Below, piece after piece: positions 58,501 through 64,000 of a stretch of DNA of 64,000 nucleotides; within the stretch, counting starts at the first letter, position 1; every line of letters starts with the position of its first letter. Location of the stretch: assembly GCF_000497045.1 (NCBI RefSeq), contig NW_015961951.1, forward strand, positions 372,001 to 436,000, in the 5' to 3' direction. Source of the DNA: Kalmanozyma brasiliensis GHG001. Its lineage: Eukaryota > Basidiomycota > Ustilaginomycetes > Ustilaginales. The notes beneath the pieces were generated by a model. It was not told the origin of the DNA and did no database searches. It saw nothing but the letters and a program-made list of their open reading frames with translations. The position numbers and the translations under genes were made by a program.

Positions 58501-61322
58501 GCGACGGTCAGAATGCGTCCACCAACTCGTACGCCTACCGCGGCTACCACGAGACAGCGTGGATCATCAACCGCTTCGCCCACGTGGCTCGTAAGCACTA
58601 CCTCAACGATGTCTGCATCTCGTCGCTCACAAAGATCTACACGCTGCCCAACATCGAGATCCAGGAGGCCTTCCTGAAGCTGCGCGAGCAGGCCAAGTGT
58701 CACTTCCAGAACCCGAACGAGTTGACGCAAGGTCTGGACGTGATCAACAACACCAACCTGATGTTCTTTGCTGCGCCGCAGAAGGCCGAATTCTTCACGC
58801 TCAAGGGCATGTTCATGGCGCGTCTCGGGCTCAACGACGAAGCCAATCACGCCTTCGCCACCGCGATCCAGATGGACCTCAACCTCGCCAAGGCGTGGAC
58901 CGAGTGGGGTCGCTACAACGATCGCCTCTTCCGCGACCGCCCCACGGACCTCGCCTCGGCTGGCAATGCCGTCAGCTGCTACCTTCAGGCGGCGGGTCTC
59001 TACAAGAACGCCAAGGTGCGCAAGGTGCTCATCCGCGTCCTGTGGCTATTGTCGTGCGACGACAACAAGGGCACCGTTTGGCAGGCCTTTGAAGGGTTCA
59101 AGGGCGAAGCGCCCACGTGGTACTGGACGACATTCATCCCACAGCTGCTGCAGAGCTTGAGCCACAAAGAAGCGAGGTTCGCGCGGAAGATGCTCATGTC
59201 GATCGCAAAGACGTATCCGCAATCGCTGTACTTCCACCTGCGCACGACCAAGGAGGACTTTGTGGCGATGAAGCGGCAGTCGTTGATGGCGGCGCAGAGG
59301 GTGGCCCAGCAGCAGGCGAGGCAGCAGCAACAGGTGGCTGCCGCGGCTGCGGCTGCTTCGAACGGAAAGACGCCTGCGGCGGGTGCCGAGGCGGGGAAGA
59401 CCGCTGGTGCCGACGGACAGACTGCTGCGGCTGGCAGTCCCGCGAAAGCGGATGGTGCGACGCCTGCAAACGCTGCGGGCACGCCTGCGAACGGTAGCGC
59501 CGACGCCAGCAAGTCTGCCATTCCAGCCCCTTCCGCGCCTGGCGCAGCGGCAACGGCTGCAGCCGCAGCCGCAGCCGGAGGGGCACCCGCACCCGCCGCT
59601 CCCGCTAATGCTGCCGCCGCCGCTGCTGCCGCTGCAGCAGCCAACATGCCACGCCAACCCTGGGAGTACGTCGACGAGATCCTCAACATCCTCAAAACCG
59701 CCTTCCCGCTGCTCACGCTCACGATGGAGAACATCGCCGAGCAGATACAGCAGCGCTTCAAGCCGACCAACGAGGAAGACATCTACCGTCTCACCAACGC
59801 GCTCCTCAACGATGCCCTGCAACAGTACATCCAACGCGCGGTCTCGCCCAATGACTCTGGCGTCCTCCCCGCCTCTTCGCAGGCCAACGTCATCCGCTTT
59901 GCCGAGAACCTCCCGCCCGGCCCACTGAAGACGTCGTTCGAGGAGGACTTTGTGAAGTCGAAGCCCACGCTGCGCGACTACGTGTCCAAACTGCAACGCT
60001 GGCGCGATCGATACGAGACGAGCCTCGACCGTCGACCCAGCAAGCAGCATCTCGAGCACTGCTCTCACTACCTCGTCGAGTTTCAGCATCAGAAGTTCGA
60101 CGAGGTCGAGGTGCCCGGTCAGTACCTCAAGCTGGAGGACAACAACTCGGACTTTGTCAAGATCGCTCGGTTCATGCCGGTGTTCGAGATGGTGCGTTCC
60201 TCGGGGATGTGCACGCGCCGGCTGATGATTCTGAGCAACAAGGGCACGACGCATTCGTTTGCGGTGCAGCTGCCGAGTGGAAGGTACTGTCGACGGGAGG
60301 AACGAATCTTCCAGCTGCTGCGTTTCTTCAACCGCGTACTGGAGAGGAGGAAGGAGACGCGGAAGAGGGGATTGGCGTTCCACGTGCCACTGGCGTTGCC
60401 GTTGGCACCTCAGGTGAGACTGATCGATCACGACTCGAGCTTTGTCAGTCTGCAAGACATCTACGAGCGACACTGCGAGGAGATCGGGATTGGCAAGGAC
60501 GACCCCGTCATCGCGTGGGTGGAAAAGATGCGATCGACGTGGGACGGTGGAGCTACCCCGGCCGGTACCACACGCGGCAATGTCGACTTCACCAATCTCC
60601 GCATGGACCTCATGGAGGAGATCTCGACCAAGTACGTCCCGGACAACGTTCTCACTCGTTACCTCACGCGGTCCATGCCGAGTGCGTCCGAACTCTACCT
60701 GCTCCGCAAGCAGTTCACGCTGCAAACCGCCGCAGCGTCGTTCGTGACCTACTGCCTGTTCGTCAGCAACCGTCTTCCGAACCGCATCCACATCAGTCGC
60801 TCTTCGGGTCAAGTAGCCATGTCGGATGTGGTGCCGACGTTCAATCCCACAGCGCCGCAGTTCAAGTCGACCGACCCGACGCCATTCCGTCTCTCGCCGA
60901 ATCTGCAGCATTTCATCGGGCCGGTGGGCGTCGAAGGTGTGTTGACGAGCAGCTTGATGGCGTTGGGCAGAACGCTCACCGAACCCGATCGGAACCTCGA
61001 GGAGTACCTAGGCATATTCGTGCGCGACGAGATCAATTTTTGGCTCCAAGGCGCTCAACGTCAAGCTCAGGCCGCTGCTCAGGCAGGTGGCGCCCCCCCT
61101 CCCGCACTTGTTACCGAGGCACCCAGAGAGGTCGTACTGACAAACGTGTTGGAGGTGGTCAAGAGAGCCAAGTTGGTCAGCTGCAGACACGAATTTGATA
61201 AGCTCCAGAACGGCGCACCGGCCACGACGCCGGTGAGCTCCGTGGTACTCGATCTGGTCAACTCGGCCAGCAACCCGAGCAAGTTGGCGTTGCAAGATCC
61301 TACTTGGGGTCCCTGGCTGTAG
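49584..61322 (+). CDS. TRA1: SAGA/NuA4 activator-binding scaffold Tra1 (TRRAP), PIKK pseudokinase
   Basis: A 3912-residue protein in one uninterrupted frame. Tra1 is the shared activator-docking subunit of the SAGA and NuA4 histone acetyltransferases. Most of it is HEAT repeats, beginning LANKLSDKSTEIKAKLATAF. The FAT region spans about 2600-3230. The PI3K-like domain spans about 3500-3860 (YLKLEDNNSDFVKIARFMPV, later VTYCLFVSNRLPNRIHIS). The usual HRD/DxxxxN and DFG residues are replaced (NRLPNRIHIS; PTFNPTA), so it is a pseudokinase, as in all Tra1/TRRAP. A FATC end (DPTWGPWL) closes it. Low-complexity inserts are a Thr/Ala tract (about 171-252), Ala/Lys/Glu tracts (about 1716-1826 and 2053-2129), and a Gln/Ala-rich tract with poly-Ala runs (about 3235-3355). 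Its stop is 104 bp from that of RAD4. Confidence 0.97.
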   Translation: MSSRDTPSRRSVPDVEQLANKLSDKSTEIKAKLATAFELKELLDLFQNLDYALFLKHVVPAYISVLESTPCSFTAEATEQRLRHIILETTHRLPQQEVLKPYADILMTAMLNVLRDDNEDNAVLALKVIIDLHRSFKAVLQDQVQPFLELVKKLYSNMKNTVEQAFESEASQLQGPSTSAASANSPAPTVATTDTTTAATAATDSTSTPSTATTAASATDSTSTPGATAAAAPSTSTPAAGATTTTAKTLPKSMSSFKVLTECPIVIVLIFQSYRTVVSQAINVFVPLIIESCLSLQAKPQREAHEAAKTKGEIFVGVAPGIKNRSLYTDMIVAQVKTMSFLAYVLRGSAPVMRPFAQVLPEISVRLLKDCPPEASATRKELLVATRHVLSTEYRAHFVGQIDTLLDERVLIGTGVTSHETQRPLAISMLADLVHHVRQELSPAQLVRVVQIHSQILHDPTLAPSIQTMCVKLLLNLVETILTKHPDGATQTLASILDVFVEKLSSLHRLRSDMDRIRTIKDQSEEAATESAVDAVAIERGKPIQAAATMLDTAGDPLKDARFLFRNILFGFKTLIPVLRHRNAAHPDGTVAGKLLVDGVKCWSLHEDRDGREEKEVLDLFTTVFIDLEPQVFHEVFTTHMPFLFQEMLNSPTLLGIPQNLLSNDAVSKRFVGILLRFLVDRLEELGKSDKKHASISLRLFKMAFMAVTIFPEENEVVLQPHLSHLIMESMKLASKADEPTNYFLLLRALFRSIGGGRFELLYKDVLPLLPVLLENLNALLNAAEPSRREVFVDLCLTVPVRLSVLLPYLGYLMKPLVLALQSSTELVSQGLRTLELCIDNLTQEFLDPIMAPYASDIMAALWQHLQPLPHNHQHSHTTMRILGKMGGRNRKLLQNPPRLSYNSHKGPTFPVHFEGKTHSMTLTPVTELALANIRRTDPYYRKHAFELLRHTAALFLDGSLMDAERETIFGKLIKGLFDATRSDDLRDEAVQYLFGICKHVLHAEIKREMPSSSGASSRHLWPMTTSLLEGLTNALALNEAGNDPAPLIELQLQIIREFLTACEKAPATRPDLGHIVMHSFASKFCSQCYEQLWQRKTGGWLGVDMLVRRADLGQIWVRDHQLEIVRALLFMLKDMPNDPPGNIDEVSETLLQVIRQAYTVKTPAADGKPEAPVPERPSHLTYLIGILVPELSSSNATVRTTTQTAFKLLAELRNCTVTELLTPQKDRLLQPIFTKPLRALPFGMQIGHIDAITFALNLTPPLPEFNEELYRVLTEALALADADDQALIGRTSQYKNMIAVTKLRVVAIRLLSSAMACGDFLSAKHTQMRMKIISVYFKSLYSRSEEVVQVAYESLKTVLSQQSKLPKDLLQSGLRPILMTLADRNRLTASGLEGLARLLQLLTNYFKVEIGTKLLDHLTSLAEPAVLHRAAAGSLRDNEQIKTLVAIVNVFRLLPEASFQFLPRLTTTVAEIESQLRRAGATPFTKPLTLFLNRFAEKAVTYFFEGDKLSNPKFLRVVKLSLASDDGPELRSQVTERREKLLFPLFTNEATAGQVQAGISIVQQLVECDPKWLVNNKDVFEKLIALWNSPASSARRRGEANSSSATKAVAATASTTGTPAPGVTRSHSETKQLIELFLSYLRIEPHVEAYVAMLDAYTYKIAFDLTFATRFIYDHLCVKATNSFKRQVFSRFLTLFEDKDASQMLKTQALRVLINPMLLASYGPHPTSSAAASPKADAVILADKPKAAVAAAPAQKTDDKDGDVEMKAATAGAKEPEPAAAASAEDGAKTAAASTEASKVPETDDPAAAATTTTVAVADDSEVIDVDLVTEIVNRMWKPFQNPKLATELCSDDALRIELLHMSTMILEHCSDHLAQNGQLKKDTIKFGWANLTAEDVTVKNVAYIFIARFLEVFESPIKIVGQVYFGLLRAHQSEGRSMVKKALDILVPALPKRAGASEPGQAPQWAKWTKRQLVDEGHNVSQLFAILSLLVRHADLFYSSREMFIPHIVSNLTKLGLVANVNVESRMLAVDLVELLHKWEKRRQEHVRSQQASKDGASTDVATDADATVGAAKRALDAPEEATAVKKVRIDETGISASASASKSSSPAPAATSTTSASAAPSAAIADLSPADHEYLMPMNLREMTVGFLVRFVSLSMEPISKAGIVSKAATLLSEVLKAPYWSDVQVRLSIFQRPLIHTEINEQNTPVICNALRTLQIVVEDKTDAYIAPHVPQLQKLLEKSAATDEVSLVEAQKPVLERIFRVIPDPPPEEDADGEAEMDTGDDKKADDEDAADAKDTKETEATDELAAFRKFAENLIADGLKQSQHLYSVFSMLDAWSQSKPEKIDAHLPALSKALSKLTKEHLAATAPVPANDANLKLLMLVLELLKRRISNLGDQRRWLLSALVQLVERSSSMELCRFLLSTMSKWILEQRETFPTVKEKAGILLKMMSFESRDNDQLLRDYLDLIHAIYTTPAFARTELTVRLENAFLLGCRHKDAQVRQKFIDIFDRTLVRGVAGRLQYLLGHQSWEYLAEHYWVNQVLDLMLASIDTNWPLLAHSSLQLGKGGSSFVPTLKSLQLGDMLNSIRALQYTDRDLAHQIWVSFFSAAWRSVSRKDHDDITRALIGVLTREYNLRQVSKRPNVVQTLLEGALACKPQLELPPHVVKYLGRNFNAWHTSIELLQNLLRSLPRQDDAIREAGQDALTELYAELSEEDMFYGLWRRRCVYAETNSAISFEQIGMWNQAQVQYETAQIKARSGVLNFTEAEYHLWEDQWVFCAQKLQQWDILTDLAKMEGDNDLLLECAWRLYDWNTERETLEQALESLSASATPRRRVFEAYMALLKSQSGQDKPAEFGRICDEAIQLTLKKWHSLPTAVTTAHVPLLQIFQQFVELQEASTIFASLAHTNATNLDQRSAELKAQMQTWRERLPNLWDDINAWSDLVAWRQHVFGAINKAYLPLVPVIQQRDGQNASTNSYAYRGYHETAWIINRFAHVARKHYLNDVCISSLTKIYTLPNIEIQEAFLKLREQAKCHFQNPNELTQGLDVINNTNLMFFAAPQKAEFFTLKGMFMARLGLNDEANHAFATAIQMDLNLAKAWTEWGRYNDRLFRDRPTDLASAGNAVSCYLQAAGLYKNAKVRKVLIRVLWLLSCDDNKGTVWQAFEGFKGEAPTWYWTTFIPQLLQSLSHKEARFARKMLMSIAKTYPQSLYFHLRTTKEDFVAMKRQSLMAAQRVAQQQARQQQQVAAAAAAASNGKTPAAGAEAGKTAGADGQTAAAGSPAKADGATPANAAGTPANGSADASKSAIPAPSAPGAAATAAAAAAAGGAPAPAAPANAAAAAAAAAAANMPRQPWEYVDEILNILKTAFPLLTLTMENIAEQIQQRFKPTNEEDIYRLTNALLNDALQQYIQRAVSPNDSGVLPASSQANVIRFAENLPPGPLKTSFEEDFVKSKPTLRDYVSKLQRWRDRYETSLDRRPSKQHLEHCSHYLVEFQHQKFDEVEVPGQYLKLEDNNSDFVKIARFMPVFEMVRSSGMCTRRLMILSNKGTTHSFAVQLPSGRYCRREERIFQLLRFFNRVLERRKETRKRGLAFHVPLALPLAPQVRLIDHDSSFVSLQDIYERHCEEIGIGKDDPVIAWVEKMRSTWDGGATPAGTTRGNVDFTNLRMDLMEEISTKYVPDNVLTRYLTRSMPSASELYLLRKQFTLQTAAASFVTYCLFVSNRLPNRIHISRSSGQVAMSDVVPTFNPTAPQFKSTDPTPFRLSPNLQHFIGPVGVEGVLTSSLMALGRTLTEPDRNLEEYLGIFVRDEINFWLQGAQRQAQAAAQAGGAPPPALVTEAPREVVLTNVLEVVKRAKLVSCRHEFDKLQNGAPATTPVSSVVLDLVNSASNPSKLALQDPTWGPWL

Positions 61323-61426
61323 GCACACATGGATTCGTTTCAGTTCGCACGCAATACACACGTTTCGATTCTTCAGTATGTCTGACAAGTGGTATTGACG
61401 ATGGTGTGATGTGAAGAGGGAATGAG

Positions 61427-64000
61427 TCACTTCTTGGGCGTGAGCTTGACTGTGATGCGACGGCTGGTGCGACGACTGGATGGCTCTTCGTCTGCGGTTG
61501 GGGCGTCGAGTTGGACGACGATCCCGTCATCGGCTTCGGCGTCGTCGTCGACATCTGTGTCTGGCTCGGCGTAGGCCTTGCTCGTGCGGGAACGGGCGCT
61601 GCGGCGGGCCGAAGTGGGTTCTGCCTGGACAGTCTTCGATGGCGTCGTCGGGGTTCGTCGCGGCCGTTTGGCCGGTGTTGATGATGCTGGTTCTGCCGCC
61701 TCGTCGGAGCGAGTTGCCGACTTGCGCGGTCGTTTCGCCGGTGGAGCCTCGGCTGGCGGAGGGGAGGGGCTAGCGTCCGAGCTCGTGTTGCCGTCGTCCG
61801 GGTGGCTAGATGTGGACGCGAGCTGCGCAAGCGAGATGATCTTCTTGCGTTTGGATGGGGTCGATGCTGCTGTGGATGGTGCGGATGTCGGTTCAGGGAT
61901 GTCGTCCATCGGTGTGTCGATGTCGAGGTCTTCCGCTGTCGTGTCGAGTGACACATCAGCCGCGGGCTCGGCAGCATCGGACTTGGGAGCAAAGAAGCGA
62001 CTCTTCTCCCCACCATCCTGCTCATCGCCAACGCTATGGTCCTTCACAGACTTCTTCTTGCTCCCCTTCGACTCCTTGATCATCTTATCCCCGTACTGCT
62101 CCTTGACGCGTTTTGCTATGCGAACAGCGTTGATAAGCTTGCGCCAATTCTTCATCGCCCGCTCCATCTTCTTGGTCTGCTGTTTCAGCGCGTCCTGCTG
62201 TTCTTGCTGCCAGAAAGCTTCCTCCACCAGCTCGGCGTTCTGCTGGGCGACAACGACACCTGTGATCTTGGGCATGCCGCGCTGCTTGCGGAACTCGAAC
62301 CCTGTGATCGCCTCTGCATACGGCACGCCGAGTTTCTTGGCAACTTTGGCCACGCCGCTGTACGCCAGGTGCACAGCGCCAGCGGGCAGCATTGAAGGCA
62401 CGAACAGGTCGATGTTTCCGAACCCGTTGGTGGGGATCACGCCGTCCTCCCCGACCGGCGGAGGCACGTACAGCTGCGTCTGAAATTCGGCGTACAACCC
62501 TTCCTGTGCCACCTCCCTGCCTTCCAGCTTGGCCTGCTCCTCGGCTCGCTTGTTGGCCAACGTATACCCACGCGATTTGACCCACTTCAGCGCTGCCTCG
62601 CCGTCCTTGACCACCCGACCCTCGTTGAACCACTGTCGCGAAGAGCGCAGCGTCTGCACGTCCGACTTGGCGAACACGGGCGTGCCCTGAAACGTCGCAA
62701 TCTGCCGTCGGGGGAAGATGACCTCGTCTCGCTTGAGGAATTTTTCCAAAAAGTAGATCGGATGGTCTTTGAAGCCGTTCATGGACGACGGCATGGGTTC
62801 GCGGGAGCTGTTGTCCTGCAGCTCGGCGTCTTCCATCGCATCGCGGTCGAGCTTCTGCGGGCGATGGATGGAGCGGACGACTTTGGTCCACCAGTCCTCC
62901 TCGCCTTTGGCCCGGGTCGGTGGACGCAAGCGTGAGACGCGCGAGTTGAGCGTCTTGGTGTATCGCGCAGTGACGTCGCGCGCATAGCCATCCTCCTCGA
63001 ACGCGACGACGTAGATTAGCTTGTTCTGCCTGTCAAAGCCGGGCGGCTCCATGTGGCGGTTTCCCGAAGGTCGGATCATGGATCGGACAGGGTCGACAGT
63101 GATCCACTTTTGGTAGGGTTTGGAGAACACTTCGACCCACATGGTCGGCGGCGCTTGCAGATCGACCGGGTCCGCAGTCGTGTCGTCCCCCGCCACCTCG
63201 GAGTCCTTGAGCTGCTTAGGACGGAAGGCACGCAGCTTGATCTTGTGCTCGACTTTGAGGGGCGCCTTGAGGTTCTTCCATTTGTCGGGGCGATAGTCCT
63301 CGTCAGAGCTCTTTTCCCGATTGCCGGGCAGGGGCTCGATCTCGATGGTTTCAATTTGGCGAGCTTTGCCTTTTCCCTTGACGGTGGCGGTGACGATCGC
63401 GTGAGCTTTCGTCTTTTTTGAGCTGGAGACGTATCGAGTGGAAGAAGCGTCCGAAGCGGTATCGTCCAGAGTAATGGGTGAGCTCTGGTCACCCCGACGG
63501 GCTGGCTTGCCCTTGCCATTGGGTGTCTTGGCTGCAGCGCTGAGGACCGCTTTCTTGGTGAGATCCTCATTATCTTTGGCGGTCTTGCCACCGACAGCAG
63601 CTTTTCGCTTGCTTTTGCTGGTATCGCTGGCTCTCGCCTCGTCTGCGGATGATAGCGAATCGACGCTGATCGCTCGCACGGATCCTTTGCTTCGTGCAGT
63701 CGACGATGCTCCCGATGCACTGTAGGTGCCATCCTCGTCATCCGAAGTGAACTCGTTGACCGGCTTGGAGGCGAATCGACGTGATGCTGATTTCTTAGCT
63801 CCAGCACGGAGCTTGTTGGGCTTCTTGTCCGCTTGACTACCAGGCTGAGCGGTGTTTGCAAGCTTGCTGGCACCCACGCTCCACGATAGCGGTTGTGGAC
63901 TTACGACAAGCCGAGCTGGGATACCTATAGAGCGACACAGGGCGCAGAAGAGCTGAGCGCTCGTCTCTCTTGAACCCGATCGTTCTTCCGCACGCTTTTT
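61427..64000 (-). CDS. RAD4: Nucleotide-excision-repair damage sensor Rad4/XPC (5' cut by window)
   Basis: 857 C-terminal residues are visible; the frame is open to the last base, so the start lies beyond the right edge. There is no ATG where a start might be expected: at 63877 the codon is GTG within PQPLSWSVGASKL. The transglutaminase-like fold is seen in SAQLFCALCRSIGIPARLVV near the edge and TMWVEVFSKPYQKWITVDPV further on, split by a Ser/Lys-rich insert. The BHD domains follow: FKDHPIYFLEKFLKRDEVIF (BHD1), the segment with YAEFQTQLYVPPPV (BHD2), and VIPTNGFGNIDLFVPSMLPA to VPYAEAITGFEFRKQRG (BHD3). The C-terminal 240 residues are charged and disordered. Rad4/XPC recognises helix-distorting lesions with Rad23. 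Confidence 0.94.
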   Translation of the reverse strand, partial: KKRAEERSGSRETSAQLFCALCRSIGIPARLVVSPQPLSWSVGASKLANTAQPGSQADKKPNKLRAGAKKSASRRFASKPVNEFTSDDEDGTYSASGASSTARSKGSVRAISVDSLSSADEARASDTSKSKRKAAVGGKTAKDNEDLTKKAVLSAAAKTPNGKGKPARRGDQSSPITLDDTASDASSTRYVSSSKKTKAHAIVTATVKGKGKARQIETIEIEPLPGNREKSSDEDYRPDKWKNLKAPLKVEHKIKLRAFRPKQLKDSEVAGDDTTADPVDLQAPPTMWVEVFSKPYQKWITVDPVRSMIRPSGNRHMEPPGFDRQNKLIYVVAFEEDGYARDVTARYTKTLNSRVSRLRPPTRAKGEEDWWTKVVRSIHRPQKLDRDAMEDAELQDNSSREPMPSSMNGFKDHPIYFLEKFLKRDEVIFPRRQIATFQGTPVFAKSDVQTLRSSRQWFNEGRVVKDGEAALKWVKSRGYTLANKRAEEQAKLEGREVAQEGLYAEFQTQLYVPPPVGEDGVIPTNGFGNIDLFVPSMLPAGAVHLAYSGVAKVAKKLGVPYAEAITGFEFRKQRGMPKITGVVVAQQNAELVEEAFWQQEQQDALKQQTKKMERAMKNWRKLINAVRIAKRVKEQYGDKMIKESKGSKKKSVKDHSVGDEQDGGEKSRFFAPKSDAAEPAADVSLDTTAEDLDIDTPMDDIPEPTSAPSTAASTPSKRKKIISLAQLASTSSHPDDGNTSSDASPSPPPAEAPPAKRPRKSATRSDEAAEPASSTPAKRPRRTPTTPSKTVQAEPTSARRSARSRTSKAYAEPDTDVDDDAEADDGIVVQLDAPTADEEPSSRRTSRRITVKLTPKK

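Noticed and set aside
1..64000. Mobile elements, CRISPR arrays, telomeric repeats, secondary-metabolite or effector clusters
   Set aside because: No transposase or reverse-transcriptase motifs, terminal repeats, regular spacer arrays or clustered secreted proteins were found in any frame I read.

Overview
The window looks like a piece of nuclear chromosome from a basidiomycete fungus, most likely a smut-type ustilaginomycete. The signs are GC-rich sequence, few and short spliceosomal introns (about 80 to 115 nt, plus one of 882 nt), very long intronless reading frames, and Ser-, Ala- and Asp/Glu-rich inserts in otherwise standard eukaryotic proteins. The lineage call is an inference from gene content and style. 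No mobile element, CRISPR array, rRNA, tRNA or transferred island was recognised.

Layout, left to right: the 3' end of ALG14 (+, cut by the left edge); a WW-domain RD/RE-rich protein (-) divergent from CFT1/CPSF160 (+); ribosomal protein S26 (-, 26-nt first exon and long intron); a 1997-residue acidic repeat protein of unknown function (+); a METTL13/EEF1AKMT4-like methyltransferase (-); the DECD-box helicase SUB2 (-, five exons); arginase (+); a RING E3 candidate (+, two exons); an unrecognised multi-membrane protein (-); an FCP1/NIF-type HAD protein (+); FYV10/GID9 (+); the U3 snoRNP protein RRP9 (-); a 3.5-kb gene-poor gap; a 1208-residue Ser-rich protein (+); ATG10 (-) divergent from ATG18 (+); a probable dynactin p24 subunit (-); an ornithine cyclodeaminase/mu-crystallin-like protein (+); the PI 4-kinase PIK1 (-); the 3912-residue TRA1 (+); and RAD4/XPC (-, cut by the right edge, frame still open at the last base).

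Most genes are ordinary housekeeping functions: N-glycosylation, mRNA 3' processing and export, ribosome biogenesis, ubiquitylation, autophagy, phosphoinositide signalling, chromatin and DNA repair. Gene strands alternate almost perfectly (17 of 20 neighbouring pairs are on opposite strands), so nearly all genes share divergent promoters or tail-to-tail ends. The clearest functional pairing is the head-to-head ATG10/ATG18 couple. I found no convincing new multi-gene system. The best candidates for undescribed biology are single genes (the DQ[S/T]-repeat protein, the Ser-rich protein, the multi-membrane protein) and several gene-structure details (GC-AG intron in SUB2, possible dual start in the NIF-type protein, GATA sites before arginase).
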